A stretch of 64,000 nucleotides of DNA from Pseudomonadota bacterium (lineage in GTDB: Bacteria; Pseudomonadota; Gammaproteobacteria; Steroidobacterales; Steroidobacteraceae). The stretch lies in the NCBI GenBank assembly GCA_025357635.1, contig JANXOV010000136.1, forward strand, positions 33,528 through 97,527. Direction: 5' to 3'. The notes beneath the pieces were generated by a model, which saw nothing but the letters and a program-made list of their open reading frames with translations, made no database searches and was not told where the DNA came from. Position 1 is the stretch's first letter. Every line of letters begins with the position of its first letter. The position numbers and the translations under genes were made by a program. This document shows, in pieces, positions 10,449 to 18,981 of the stretch.

Positions 10449-10685
10449 TCAGACCTTGACGCCCTGGGCGCGCAGATCCGCGACCACGACTTCGACGCCA
10501 CGCTTTTCGATGGTGCGCAGGCCGCGCGTGGAGACCCGCAGGCTCACCCAACGCTTCTCCGTCTCCAGCCAGAACCGGTGCGAATGCAAATTCGGCAGAA
10601 AGCGCCGGCGTTTGCGATTGTTCGCGTGCGATACGGTGTTTCCGACTTTGGGGCCCTTGCCCGTAACCTGGCAGACTCGCGACAT
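10449..10685 (-). CDS. rpmB: 50S ribosomal protein L28
   Basis: Structural protein of the large ribosomal subunit, 78 residues, with the typical start [12 protein letters not shown], the [12 protein letters not shown] segment and the C-terminal [10 protein letters not shown] region. It is the first gene of the rpmB-rpmG unit, with a recognisable sigma70-type promoter about 50 bp upstream. Confidence 0.97.
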   Translation of the reverse strand: MSRVCQVTGKGPKVGNTVSHANNRKRRRFLPNLHSHRFWLETEKRWVSLRVSTRGLRTIEKRGVEVVVADLRAQGVKV

Positions 10686-10733
10686 GACGAAAACCTTGGA
10701 TTCAGAGGTGAGTTCAGAGCGGTTGAGCCGCGC

Positions 10734-10762
10734 TTTATACCAGTATCCTCGATACGGAGCAA
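10734..10762 (-). promoter_or_regulatory. Sigma70-type promoter of rpmB-rpmG
   Basis: On the minus strand, TTGCTC (10762-10757) and TATAAA (10739-10734) are separated by exactly 17 bp, with TGG just before the -10 box. The -10 box ends 48 nt upstream of the rpmB ATG. Position and spacing fit a strong housekeeping promoter for ribosomal protein genes. Confidence 0.7.
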
Positions 10763-10893
10763 TAACCGAGCCGATATAGTCTTGTAATTCAGCAGCTTAA
10801 GTGTGAATGCCGGCCCGTTGCATTCTCTTGATTGGGAACTGTAGCGGTGCCCAGCGCGTGAAAGTGTAGTTCATTCTTACATAGGGTTGCCTC

Positions 10894-11397
10894 ATGGTTG
10901 ACATACGGTTGCCGACGACTCACTATGCAGCCATGGCTTCCGCCAAGCACAGGATGCAACCCGTCTCGCTTGCTGCTGCGCGCTCGGCGGCCGACGTCGC
11001 CGCACAGCTCACTGCCAGCCATGATCGGACCTGGCTGCGCGAGGTCGTTAGCCAATTGGACGTCAACTTGCAGCGCAGTGCCTTGGAGCGTCTGATCGCG
11101 CTTTGGGGCGTTTCAGCGGCCGAGGCTGCCGGGTTCTTCGGGGTTTCCCGTCAGGCCTTTGCCAAGTGGTTGCGGGTTGGTCCGCCGGCCGATCGCGCCC
11201 CCGCAGTCGCTGCACTTGAAGATGCCACAGAGCTGCTTGCACGGCATCTCAAGCGCGAACGCATTCCGGCCGTGGTGCGGCGCCATTCCGCCCTGACGGG
11301 AGAGCGCTCGCTCCTGCAGATGGCGAGCGCCGGCGAGCATGAACAAATCCTCGGCGCAGTACGTACGATGTTCGATCTGAGGCGCGTCCAGCCGTGA
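10894..11397 (+). CDS. Xre/MbcA/ParS-type antitoxin of RES toxin
   Basis: Predicted antitoxin and autorepressor of a RES-Xre type II toxin-antitoxin module. The 167-residue product has a helix-turn-helix in the middle (SAAEAAGFFGVSRQAFAKWL) and a C-terminal DUF2384-like region that in this family covers the toxin active site. A second ATG at 10933 is also possible. It overlaps the toxin gene by 4 nt (GTGA), typical for coupled modules. The pair reads on the plus strand inside an otherwise minus-strand housekeeping block between rpmB and radC, suggesting insertion. Confidence 0.82.
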   Translation: MVDIRLPTTHYAAMASAKHRMQPVSLAAARSAADVAAQLTASHDRTWLREVVSQLDVNLQRSALERLIALWGVSAAEAAGFFGVSRQAFAKWLRVGPPADRAPAVAALEDATELLARHLKRERIPAVVRRHSALTGERSLLQMASAGEHEQILGAVRTMFDLRRVQP

Positions 11398-11996
11398 AGT
11401 TGCTGGCCACCGCGCTGCCAGATCGCCGTGTCTGGCTGCGGGTGGCATCACCGAGCTGGGTCAATCCACTGGATCCGACTTGGGCCGGTACGCAAGGGGG
11501 TCGCTGGAATCCACCGAACGCCTTTCCGACCCTGTATCTCAGCGCAGACGTGCAGACAGCGCAGCTGCAGATTGAACGCCTTTGCGAAGGCATGCCTTTT
11601 TCACCGGAAGACCTGTCCGATGACGCCTACACGCTCGTCCTCTTACGATTGCCAACCTCGCAACGGGCCGCCGATGCGGTCAGCGAGCAAGGCCTGGCGG
11701 CGCTCGGATTGCCTGCCTCATACCCACTGGGCCGCGACGGCAAGGCAATCGATCGCGCTGTTTGTCAGCCGATAGGCAAGCGGGTTCGCGAGTTGCGCCT
11801 GAATGGCGTGTGGTGTCGCTCGGCCGCGTCTGCCGACGGCCATGGCAGGGAACTGGCCTGGTTTCCAGGCACGCGCGCAGCTCAGCCGCTGCGCAAGCCG
11901 CCGATTCCCTTCGGCCATTGGCGCCACGCATCGACCTGGCGCGACATGGGGCTGCGAGATCAACCCGACCCGGCGAGACTGCGCGCGGAGCAATGA
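11394..11996 (+). CDS. RES-domain toxin (NAD+ phosphorylase type)
   Basis: RES-family toxins such as MbcT deplete NAD+ by phosphorolysis; some relatives act as ADP-ribosyltransferases. The 200-residue product carries the family pattern: an early Arg (VWLRVA), GGRWNPP, then TLYLS followed by the AQLQIE segment. The start is GTG at 11394, overlapping the antitoxin stop. Length and gene order (antitoxin first) match described ParST/MbcTA pairs. Which of the two activities it has cannot be told from the sequence. Confidence 0.85.
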   Translation: MKLLATALPDRRVWLRVASPSWVNPLDPTWAGTQGGRWNPPNAFPTLYLSADVQTAQLQIERLCEGMPFSPEDLSDDAYTLVLLRLPTSQRAADAVSEQGLAALGLPASYPLGRDGKAIDRAVCQPIGKRVRELRLNGVWCRSAASADGHGRELAWFPGTRAAQPLRKPPIPFGHWRHASTWRDMGLRDQPDPARLRAEQ

Positions 11997-12034
11997 AGTA
12001 ACGGCCGTACTGCCGGAGCGCGCAACTCCACAAT

Positions 12035-12721
12035 TCAAATAAGCCCACGCTCGGCCAGGGACACCGCCACTCCATCTCCCACGACGATATGGTCCAGCAA
12101 GCGGATGTCCACCAGTGCCAGCGCTTCTTTGATCTTGAGGGTGATCAGCTCATCCGCGCGGCTGGGCTCGGCGATGCCAGAAGGGTGATTGTGCGCCACG
12201 ATGACCGCAGCGCAATTCTGCTGCAGCGCCTGTTTGACGATTTCGCGCGGATGGACACTGGCCCCGTCGATGGTGCCGCGAAATAGTTCGGCGAAGTGGA
12301 TGAGCCGGTGGCGGTTGTCCAGGTAGATGCAACAGAACACTTCGTGTTCCAGATCGCGGATTTGCGAGAACAGGAAGTCCTGAGTCGCGCGCGGCGTGGA
12401 CAGCGCCGGACCCGTGCGCAGGCACTCGGTCAATTGGCGGCGGGAGATTTCCAGTGCGGCCTGCAGTTCGGCGAAGCGCGCCAGCCCCAGCCCGGATTGA
12501 GAGCAGAATTTCTGCCGGTCCGCGGCGATGAGTTTGCGCAGGCTGGAAAAATTCTTGAGGATGTCCTTCGCAAGGTCGACTGCCGAGCCGCCGGCGATGC
12601 CTGAGCGCAGCAGGATGGCGAGCAACTCCGCGTCGGTCAGCGCGCCGGCGCCGCGGGCCAGCAGCTTTTCGCGGGGACGTTCGTCAAGGGGCCAGTCGCG
12701 TATCGCCATGCGGGGCAGCAT
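12035..12721 (-). CDS. radC: RadC family JAMM-domain protein
   Basis: Conserved protein of uncertain role, historically linked to DNA repair. The 228-residue product has the N-terminal helix-hairpin-helix region and the JAMM metal motif H-N-H-P-S-G followed by S and D (VAHNHPSGIAEPSRADE). It is in the standard neighbourhood next to coaBC-dut and upstream of rpmB-rpmG-mutM, although a toxin-antitoxin pair now separates it from rpmB. An alternative ATG lies four codons downstream (MAIRDWP). Confidence 0.93.
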   Translation of the reverse strand: MLPRMAIRDWPLDERPREKLLARGAGALTDAELLAILLRSGIAGGSAVDLAKDILKNFSSLRKLIAADRQKFCSQSGLGLARFAELQAALEISRRQLTECLRTGPALSTPRATQDFLFSQIRDLEHEVFCCIYLDNRHRLIHFAELFRGTIDGASVHPREIVKQALQQNCAAVIVAHNHPSGIAEPSRADELITLKIKEALALVDIRLLDHIVVGDGVAVSLAERGLI

Positions 12722-12781
12722 GCGAGAGAATCATTGCCCGCGAACAGACTTGTTTGCGGCCGGTTCGACCAGATTCGACGC

Positions 12782-13237
12782 CTATCCCTGTCCCGAACTG
12801 CCGAACCCGCCTTCGGCGCGCGCCGTCTGCGAAAAATCCGTGACGATGTCGAACTGCACCTGCACCACCGGGACGAACACCATTTGCGCGATCCGGTCGC
12901 CGGGATTGATGGTGAAGGGCGCTGACCCACGGTTCCAGCATGACACCATCAATGGACCTTGATAGTCCGAGTCGATGAGGCCGACCAGATTGCCGAGCAC
13001 GATGCCATTCTTGTGTCCCAATCCGGAGCGCGGCAGAAGCACCGCCGCCAGTCCCGCATCGTCGATGAAGATCGACACGCCGGTTGGGATCAGCTCGACC
13101 CTGCCGGCGCCCAGTTCCAGCGGCGCGTTGATGCAGGCGCGCAAATCCATGCCGGCCGAGCCGGCGGTGGCGTGCTGGGGCAGGGGAAATTCGGTGCCGA
13201 TGCGCGGATCCAGGATCCGCAGCTTGATGCGCGTCAA
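12782..13237 (-). CDS. dut: Deoxyuridine 5'-triphosphate nucleotidohydrolase (dUTPase)
   Basis: Hydrolyses dUTP to dUMP and pyrophosphate, limiting uracil in DNA and feeding dTMP synthesis. The 151-residue protein has the trimeric dUTPase motifs: [27 protein letters not shown], the RIAQMVF segment and the C-terminal GGFGSSG. I place the start at TTG 13237 because it gives the family length and overlaps the coaBC stop as TTGA. No ATG or GTG lies at the right place, and longer readings into coaBC are not supported by homology. Confidence 0.93.
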   Translation of the reverse strand: MTRIKLRILDPRIGTEFPLPQHATAGSAGMDLRACINAPLELGAGRVELIPTGVSIFIDDAGLAAVLLPRSGLGHKNGIVLGNLVGLIDSDYQGPLMVSCWNRGSAPFTINPGDRIAQMVFVPVVQVQFDIVTDFSQTARAEGGFGSSGQG

Positions 13238-14520
13238 CGCCGTGCGCGCCGGGTGCGCAGACGATCGCGCGGCGCGGCCGCCGCGGAACTGCGCCGTGCG
13301 CGCGCGCTGCGCCGGTTCGGCCCGTCGCCGGGCGGCAGGAGCCCGGCGATCAGGGCGATCAATTCGCGCGCCACGTCCAGCTTCGGACCGCGCGGCACCT
13401 CCACCTTGCCGCCCGGCCATATCACGGTCAACGCATTGTCTTCGCAGTCGAAGGCGATCCCCTCACCGACGTGATTGGCGGCGATCATGTCGAGCTTCTT
13501 GCGCTTGAGCTTGAGACGGGCATTCTGCTCCACATCATTGGTCTCGGCAGCGAAGCCGACCACGAAGGGTCGCGCGGCAAGATCCGCGACGGATTTGATG
13601 ATGTCGGGCGCGGGCTCGAGCTGCAGCGTGACCGGGCGCCCGTCCTTTTTGATTTTTTGCTTCGCGATAGTGGTCGGCTGAAAGTCGGCCACCGCGGCGG
13701 CGGCGATGAAGATGTCGGTGGAGGCGATGTGCCGATGCACCGCGGCGTACATGTCGCGCGCGCTCTGCACATCGATGCGGGTGATCGTGCCCGCCGGCGT
13801 CGCCAGCTGCACCGGACCTGCCACCAGCGTCACGCGCGCGCCGGCTTCATGCGCCGCCGCGGCAACGGCAAAGCCCATTTTGCCGGAGCTGCGATTGGTG
13901 AGGTAACGCACGGGGTCGATGCACTCGCGGGTCGGGCCGGCGGTGATCATCACATTCAGCCCGGCGAGCACGCCCGAATTCGCCGGGGGCGAGAGCAGCC
14001 GGTCGGCCAGATCCGCCGGTTCGAGCATGCGTCCGGGGCCGGTTTCGCCGCAGGCCTGATCCCCGGTGCCCGGTCCCAGCACGCGCACGCCGCGGGACAA
14101 CAGCGTCGCGACGTTGGCTTGCGTTGCTTTGTTGGCCCACATGAGCCGGTTCATGGCGGGCGCAACGACGATGGGCGCTTCGGTTGCCAGACACACGGCC
14201 ATGAGCAGATCATCGGCGCGGCCCTGCGCCAGGCGTGCCAGGCAGTCCGCAGAGGCCGGCGCAATCAACACGACTTCGGCCCAGCGCGCGAGTTCAATGT
14301 GGCCCATGGCCGCTTCGGCGGCAGGGTCCCACAGATCGCTGCGCACTGGATGTCCTGAGACGGCCTGAAAAGTGGTGGGCGTCACGAAGCGCTGCGCGCC
14401 GGCGCTCATTACGACCTGCACCTCGGCGCCACGCTCGATCAGACGGCGAACCAGATCCGGGCTCTTGTACGCGGCGATGCCACCGCTGACACCGAGCAGA
14501 ACGCGCTTCTTCGGGGTCAA
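13234..14520 (-). CDS. coaBC: Bifunctional phosphopantothenoylcysteine decarboxylase/synthase CoaBC
   Basis: Joins 4'-phosphopantothenate to cysteine using CTP (CoaB) and decarboxylates the product with FMN (CoaC). The N-terminal half has [11 protein letters not shown] and the flavin-binding PAMNRLMW motif. The C-terminal half has the [14 protein letters not shown] start of CoaB and the conserved NRSSGKMG. The start is TTG at 14520, overlapping the stop of the upstream DUF4124 gene as TTGA, and the stop overlaps dut the same way. About 25 Arg/Ala-rich residues at the C-terminus extend beyond the usual domain end. Confidence 0.95.
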   Translation of the reverse strand: MTPKKRVLLGVSGGIAAYKSPDLVRRLIERGAEVQVVMSAGAQRFVTPTTFQAVSGHPVRSDLWDPAAEAAMGHIELARWAEVVLIAPASADCLARLAQGRADDLLMAVCLATEAPIVVAPAMNRLMWANKATQANVATLLSRGVRVLGPGTGDQACGETGPGRMLEPADLADRLLSPPANSGVLAGLNVMITAGPTRECIDPVRYLTNRSSGKMGFAVAAAAHEAGARVTLVAGPVQLATPAGTITRIDVQSARDMYAAVHRHIASTDIFIAAAAVADFQPTTIAKQKIKKDGRPVTLQLEPAPDIIKSVADLAARPFVVGFAAETNDVEQNARLKLKRKKLDMIAANHVGEGIAFDCEDNALTVIWPGGKVEVPRGPKLDVARELIALIAGLLPPGDGPNRRSARARRSSAAAAPRDRLRTRRARR

Positions 14521-15140
14521 TGGACGCTCTTCAGTTGTTTGAAGCGCTCGATGTCGGAGGCGAACGAGGAGCGCAGGGTTGCCTCTTCCTTGCGCTTCTG
14601 GCGCAGGTTCTGCTGTTGCGCGCGGATGTCATTGCCGGTGCGCACGAGGTCTTCGGCAATTTGATCCGGCATGGGCGGCGCGCCCGGCTTCTGGTTGTAG
14701 GGCCTGAAATTCATGCTCGTGGTCTGTAGCTTCTTCTGCCGGGTTTGAAGCGTTTCGAGAAATGCCGACGTGACGCTGATCTGGCCGGACACCAGCGACA
14801 GGCGCTGGTCGCGCAGGCGTTCGATTTCCTGCACCGAGACGTAGGTGTTCAACAGATTGCGATCGCGGTCACGCTGCGCGATCTCATCGCGTGCTTTCTG
14901 GTCCGCGATGGTCTGCTGCTCGGGAGTTTTCTGCTTCTCGATGCGATCCACCTCGACACCGCGCGCGTTCATGACGTGCCGTTCTTCGGATGCATACTCC
15001 GGCGGCACGTGATCCCCGTAGTGGACCTCGCCGGACTTGTCGGTCCATTTGTAGACTTTGCGCTCGGCGCTGCCAGGTTGAGCCTGCGCCAGTGCGCACA
15101 GCAGGATGAACGGGCTAAGGATCCAGGCGGAGCGGGTCAC
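14517..15140 (-). CDS. DUF4124 domain-containing exported protein
   Basis: Secreted protein of unknown role. A signal peptide (MTRSAWILSPFILLCALAQ) is followed by the short DUF4124 domain (KVYKWTDKSGEVHYGD) at about residues 25-60, then a charged Gln/Arg-rich coiled-coil-like region to the end. I chose GTG at 15140 because it has AGAGGA six bases upstream and starts directly at the signal peptide; an upstream in-frame ATG at 15182 would add 14 residues before it. Its stop overlaps the coaBC start, so it belongs to the coaBC-dut operon. Confidence 0.82.
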   Translation of the reverse strand: MTRSAWILSPFILLCALAQAQPGSAERKVYKWTDKSGEVHYGDHVPPEYASEERHVMNARGVEVDRIEKQKTPEQQTIADQKARDEIAQRDRDRNLLNTYVSVQEIERLRDQRLSLVSGQISVTSAFLETLQTRQKKLQTTSMNFRPYNQKPGAPPMPDQIAEDLVRTGNDIRAQQQNLRQKRKEEATLRSSFASDIERFKQLKSVH

Positions 15141-15211
15141 GGGCAATCCTCTGCGGTGATTTTCCGGGCGTATTGTGACCATGCACGCAGAATATTCCTA
15201 GGGCGCATTGC

Positions 15212-15868
15212 TCAAAGTGCATCGTCCGTCCCAAATCGGGCGCGATAGGCTTGCATGGAGCTCAGAAGCTCCGGCCGGCCCTGGGCTTTGAGGTGTTTCA
15301 TTAAGTCCGCCAGGGTGATGATGGAAACAACAGGGATCTGAAACTGATCGCGGACTTCCTGCACGGCCGACCGGTTGCTGTCCTGACCCCGCTCCTGGCG
15401 GTCCAAAGCGATCAGCACGCCGGCCGGCGTGGCTTGCGCGGCACGGATGATCTGGATGGACTCGCGGATGGCCGTGCCCGCCGTGATCACGTCGTCCACG
15501 ATGAGCACGCGCCCCTGCAGCGGCTGACCGACGATGCTGCCGCCTTCGCCGTGGTCTTTGGCCTCCTTGCGGTTGAACGCGAAGGGCAGGTCTCGGTGGT
15601 GCTGCTCCGCCAGCGCCGCAGCGGTGACCGTGACCAGCGGAATGCCCTTGTAGGCCGGCCCGAACAGGCGGTCGAATTGCAGCCCCGAGGCGCTCAGCGC
15701 CGCCGCATAGGCGCGGCCCAGCGCGGAGATCGCCGCGCCGTTGTTGAACAGCCCTGCATTGAAGAAATAGGGGCTTTCGCGCCCCGATTTCAATTTGAAT
15801 TGGCCAAATTTCAGTGCGCCGATGCGGGCGCACAGGTCGATGAAGTCGCTCTTGTAGGTGGCTGGCAT
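15212..15868 (-). CDS. pyrE: Orotate phosphoribosyltransferase
   Basis: Converts orotate and PRPP to orotidine 5'-phosphate in pyrimidine synthesis. The 218-residue protein starts [13 protein letters not shown], close to the E. coli length of 213, and has the PRPP motif [13 protein letters not shown]. The frame remains open to 15973, but those 35 extra residues do not resemble the family and overlap the region where ampG starts on the other strand. It heads the minus-strand block that continues with the DUF4124 gene, coaBC and dut. Confidence 0.96.
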   Translation of the reverse strand: MPATYKSDFIDLCARIGALKFGQFKLKSGRESPYFFNAGLFNNGAAISALGRAYAAALSASGLQFDRLFGPAYKGIPLVTVTAAALAEQHHRDLPFAFNRKEAKDHGEGGSIVGQPLQGRVLIVDDVITAGTAIRESIQIIRAAQATPAGVLIALDRQERGQDSNRSAVQEVRDQFQIPVVSIITLADLMKHLKAQGRPELLSSMQAYRARFGTDDAL

Positions 15869-15930
15869 GTCCGCTGAGTCTCGCAAGAGCGTTGCCGCGG
15901 CGCAACTCACGGCTGCTATGATCGCGCGCT

Positions 15931-17181
15931 GTGCGCAGCGAACCATCCGCAAAGCCGACTCTTCTCCAGGCATTGGGCAACAAGCGCATGGCCGCCATCC
16001 TGGCGCTGGGCTTTGCCTCGGGCCTGCCGCTGAATCTGACCGGTTCGACGCTGCAAGCCTGGCTTGCCAGCGTCGGCCTCGACATCAAGACCATCGGCAT
16101 TTTTTCGCTGGTGGGGCTGCCCTATGTATTCAAGTTTCTGTGGGCGCCGTTTCTGGACCGGTTCCTGCCCCCGCTGCTGGGACGGCGCCGCGGCTGGATT
16201 CTGATCTATCAGGTGCTGCTCGCGATCTGCATCGGCGCCCTCGGCTTCACCTCGCCGACCGATGCGCCGTACATGGTCGGCGTGATCGCCATGCTGCTGG
16301 CGTTCCTGTCCGCCTCGCAGGACATCGTCATCGACGCCTATCGCGCCGACGTGGTGCGCCCCTCCGAACGCGCGCTGGCTGCCGCCGCCACCGCATTCGG
16401 ATATCGCACGGCCGCCATGATTGCCGGCGCATTGATCGTCCTGATGGCCGACCAGATCGGCTGGCGCGCCGCGTATCTGATCGTCGCGGTGGCGATGGCG
16501 TTCACTTGTCTGGCGACGATTTTCTCCCCTGAACCCGAATCGCCCGGGCACGCGCCGCGCACCATGGCCGATGCGGTCATGAATCCGCTCAAGGAACTGC
16601 TCATGCGCCGCAGTTCGTGGGCGTTTCTGCTGTTGGTGCTGCTGTACAAGGTGGGCGATGCCTTTGCCTTGAGCCTGTACAGCGCCTTCATGATCAAAGG
16701 CGTCGGGTTTTCGCTGACCGAACTGAGTCTGGCCGGCAAGGTCAACATGACCATTTCGACCATGATCGGCACCGCGCTGGGCGGGTGGCTGTACCTGCGC
16801 TGGGGCCTGTTCCGCTGCCTGCTCATCTTCGGCATTGCGCAGGCGCTCACCAACTTGCTGTACATGTGGCTGGCGCTGGCGGGCAAGCAACTGTGGCTGT
16901 TGATTCTCGCCACCAGCGTCGATAATCTGGCCGGCGGCATGGGCCAGGCTGCGTTTGTCGCGTTTCTGATGTCTCAGTGCAGCGCCAATTACAGCGCCAC
17001 GCAATACGCGCTGCTGTCGGCACTCGCGTCAATTCCACGCGTGGTGCTCGGCGCCGTCGCCGGTCAGGTGGTGACCGATGTCGGCTGGCCGCGCTTTTTC
17101 GTGATCACCTTCCTGTGTGCACTACCGGGCCTTGCGCTGCTGATCGCACTGCGCCGCCGGATCAACGCAATCGAGGGCTGA
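15931..17181 (+). CDS. ampG: AmpG-family muropeptide permease (MFS)
   Basis: Inner-membrane transporter of the major facilitator superfamily, predicted to import anhydromuropeptides for wall recycling. The 416-residue protein has about 12 hydrophobic segments and AmpG hallmarks: [19 protein letters not shown] at the N-terminus, [16 protein letters not shown] and the [10 protein letters not shown] segment. The start is GTG at 15931. Its last 11 codons are part of a 34-bp sequence that recurs perfectly 1.4 kb downstream after the DUF4143 gene. Confidence 0.92.
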   Translation: MRSEPSAKPTLLQALGNKRMAAILALGFASGLPLNLTGSTLQAWLASVGLDIKTIGIFSLVGLPYVFKFLWAPFLDRFLPPLLGRRRGWILIYQVLLAICIGALGFTSPTDAPYMVGVIAMLLAFLSASQDIVIDAYRADVVRPSERALAAAATAFGYRTAAMIAGALIVLMADQIGWRAAYLIVAVAMAFTCLATIFSPEPESPGHAPRTMADAVMNPLKELLMRRSSWAFLLLVLLYKVGDAFALSLYSAFMIKGVGFSLTELSLAGKVNMTISTMIGTALGGWLYLRWGLFRCLLIFGIAQALTNLLYMWLALAGKQLWLLILATSVDNLAGGMGQAAFVAFLMSQCSANYSATQYALLSALASIPRVVLGAVAGQVVTDVGWPRFFVITFLCALPGLALLIALRRRINAIEG

Positions 17182-17182
17182 G
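17149..17182 (+). repeat. 34-bp direct repeat, copy 1 (ampG 3' end)
   Basis: Positions 17149-17182 encode the last ampG codons (RRRINAIEG and stop) and are identical over 34 bp to 18566-18599. The two copies flank the DUF4143 ATPase gene in direct orientation, 1417 bp apart. This looks like an attachment-site or insertion duplication at the end of ampG. Confidence 0.95.
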
Positions 17183-17230
17183 AGGGCTGCTTGCCCTGGA
17201 TACCGGTCGGAATGCATGATCGTTTATGAT

Positions 17231-17259
17231 TTGACTAATTATCAGTAAGTTGATAAATT
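17231..17259 (+). promoter_or_regulatory. Promoter with internal palindrome before DUF4143 gene
   Basis: TTGACT (17231-17236) and TAAATT (17254-17259) are 17 bp apart and form a plausible sigma70 promoter 38 bp before the ATPase ATG. The spacer and -10 overlap an inverted repeat, TTATCA at 17239-17244 and TGATAA at 17251-17256. This is a position where a repressor, or the product itself, could bind. The surrounding 80 bp are clearly AT-richer than the neighbours. Confidence 0.5.
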
Positions 17260-17296
17260 GTCATGACCATCTATCAAGCTATTGCAATCTGGTCAC

Positions 17297-18475
17297 ATGG
17301 AAAAGCCGCGTTACCTGAGCGATTCGATTCGGCAAGACGCTCTCGCACACGGAAAGATGGCGTTCGTTTCCGGACCGCGGCAGGTCGGTAAGACAACGCT
17401 GGCGAAACAGCTACTCGAGTCCCCGGAAAACTACCACAGTTGGGACGACGCGGATTTTCGCAGGGCGTGGAGCCGATCGCCGCGATCGGCTTTGTCGGAT
17501 CGAGGACCCGGACCGGTGGTCCTGGACGAGATCCACAAAGATCGGCGTTGGAAGACGCGCCTGAAAGGCGTGTATGACACGGAGGGTGCTGCAAGCGGGG
17601 TCATCGTGACTGGCAGCGCACGACTGGATATTTACCGGCGTGGCGGCGACAGCTTGCTGGGGCGCTTCATTCCCTACAGATTGCATCCGTTTAGCGTTGC
17701 CGAAACCGATAGGCCGCCTGGCCCCGATGAGATATTCGCAACCACGACTGCACATCGGCGGCTTGCGGATTTATTGCGTACCAGCGGGTTTCCCGAGCCC
17801 TTCCTCGACGGCAGTGAATTGCGGGCGCGGCGTTGGAGTCGCCTGCGAATCGAACGCCTATTGACAGAGGATGTACGCGATCTTCGCGCGGTGGAGGATC
17901 TGTCAGCCATGCGCGTACTGGCCGACCTGCTTCCTGAGCGCGTGGGTTCGCTGCTATCGATGAACTCCCTGCGGGAAGATGTTGGCGTGGCCTATGCCAC
18001 GGTCAGAAGCTGGCTGCAGGTATTCGACGCGCTATATCACACCTTCCTCATCCACCCGTACTCGCGGCGCGTGGTGCGCGCCATCCGCTCGACTCCCAAA
18101 CTTTATCTTTTCGATATTCTGCAGATCCGCTCGACCGAAGTGGCTGCTCGCCTGGAAAATCTGACCGCATTGCATCTGTTGAAGGCTTGTCAATATTGGA
18201 CCGACCTGGCGCATGGACATTTCGAGCTTCGATTTGTACGCGACAAGCAACAGCGCGAGGTTGATTTTCTGGTGATTCGCGACGGCGAGCCGTGGCTAAT
18301 GGTCGAGTGCAAATCCGGTGATACGGCGCCTAGCCCTGCATTGCTCTATTTTCAGAACATTTTACGAGTCGGCCGGGCTTTCCAACTTGTTACCCGTCCC
18401 GACTATGATCGGCTGTATGCCAAAACGGGTGTGCGTGTTCTTTACTATGAGCGCTTCTTTGCCGGGTTGGTTTGA
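17297..18475 (+). CDS. AAA ATPase with DUF4143 C-terminal domain
   Basis: Member of the large AAA_14/DUF4143 family, often found on mobile islands and of unknown biological role. The 392-residue protein has Walker A GPRQVGKTT (K32), Walker B VVLDEIHK, a GSARLD sensor motif and a C-terminal DUF4143 region. Within the last, EVDFLV followed by LMVECKSGD looks like a PD-(D/E)xK-type nuclease core. I use ATG 17297; an in-frame TTG at 17282 is also possible. The gene is enclosed by the 34-bp repeat of the ampG end, so it was probably inserted as a unit. No partner gene lies within the repeats. Confidence 0.88.
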   Translation: MEKPRYLSDSIRQDALAHGKMAFVSGPRQVGKTTLAKQLLESPENYHSWDDADFRRAWSRSPRSALSDRGPGPVVLDEIHKDRRWKTRLKGVYDTEGAASGVIVTGSARLDIYRRGGDSLLGRFIPYRLHPFSVAETDRPPGPDEIFATTTAHRRLADLLRTSGFPEPFLDGSELRARRWSRLRIERLLTEDVRDLRAVEDLSAMRVLADLLPERVGSLLSMNSLREDVGVAYATVRSWLQVFDALYHTFLIHPYSRRVVRAIRSTPKLYLFDILQIRSTEVAARLENLTALHLLKACQYWTDLAHGHFELRFVRDKQQREVDFLVIRDGEPWLMVECKSGDTAPSPALLYFQNILRVGRAFQLVTRPDYDRLYAKTGVRVLYYERFFAGLV

Positions 18476-18565
18476 CGGACATTGCGTGATCCGGAACTTG
18501 GCCTGGACGCCGATCTGCGCCTGATCCGCCCGCCCGAGCGGGGGCCGTACCGTCGTGCGAGGCCG

Positions 18566-18599
18566 CTGCGCCGCCGGATCAACGCAATCGAGGGCTGAG
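18566..18599 (+). repeat. 34-bp direct repeat, copy 2 (overlaps DUF6763 gene 3' end)
   Basis: Identical to 17149-17182. Read on the plus strand it again encodes RRRINAIEG and a stop. On the minus strand its 18579-18599 part encodes the last residues and stop of the DUF6763-like gene. The simplest reading is that ampG and that gene once ended here tail to tail, and that the ATPase unit entered at this junction. Confidence 0.95.
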
Positions 18600-18887
18600 C
18601 CGGCTGGAGTCGGCCGACCACTGCGGCTGCGCGTTGTCTTCGAATTCACGGCCCAGGTCTTCGGAGTCCACGTCCACCGAACCGGACCAGTCCTCCGGCG
18701 CATCGGCCGCTTCGATGGACTCGTCTTTGAGCAACTCGTTCCACGCGTCGAAATCCATCTCCTCGACGGTGCCGTCGAAATACTGGATCTCGATGGTCTG
18801 ATCCTCGTCATCGATCGCGACGATTTCGAACAGCGCATTGGTCGCACCGCGATACCACTCGCCGATCTCTGGCTTGAGCACGTTCAT
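18579..18887 (-). CDS. DUF6763-like small acidic protein
   Basis: Small cytoplasmic protein of 102 residues, unknown function. The pattern PEIGEWYRG, FEIVAIDDEDQTIEIQYFDG and VEEMD resembles a gammaproteobacterial family I know as DUF6763 (assigned from memory). The C-terminal half is very acidic (DESIEAADAPEDW and onward). Its last seven codons lie within the second copy of the 34-bp repeat, so the natural C-terminus may have been kept or altered by the nearby insertion. It is divergent from marC. Confidence 0.78.
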   Translation of the reverse strand: MNVLKPEIGEWYRGATNALFEIVAIDDEDQTIEIQYFDGTVEEMDFDAWNELLKDESIEAADAPEDWSGSVDVDSEDLGREFEDNAQPQWSADSSRLSPRLR

Positions 18888-18981
18888 GGCTGCCTCCGTC
18901 TGTTATGCTGCAGCCTAATTCAACTCTCATTGTGTCCGCGACGCAATCGGTAGTTTTCCTTGGCGCGAAGCAGCATCCAAC

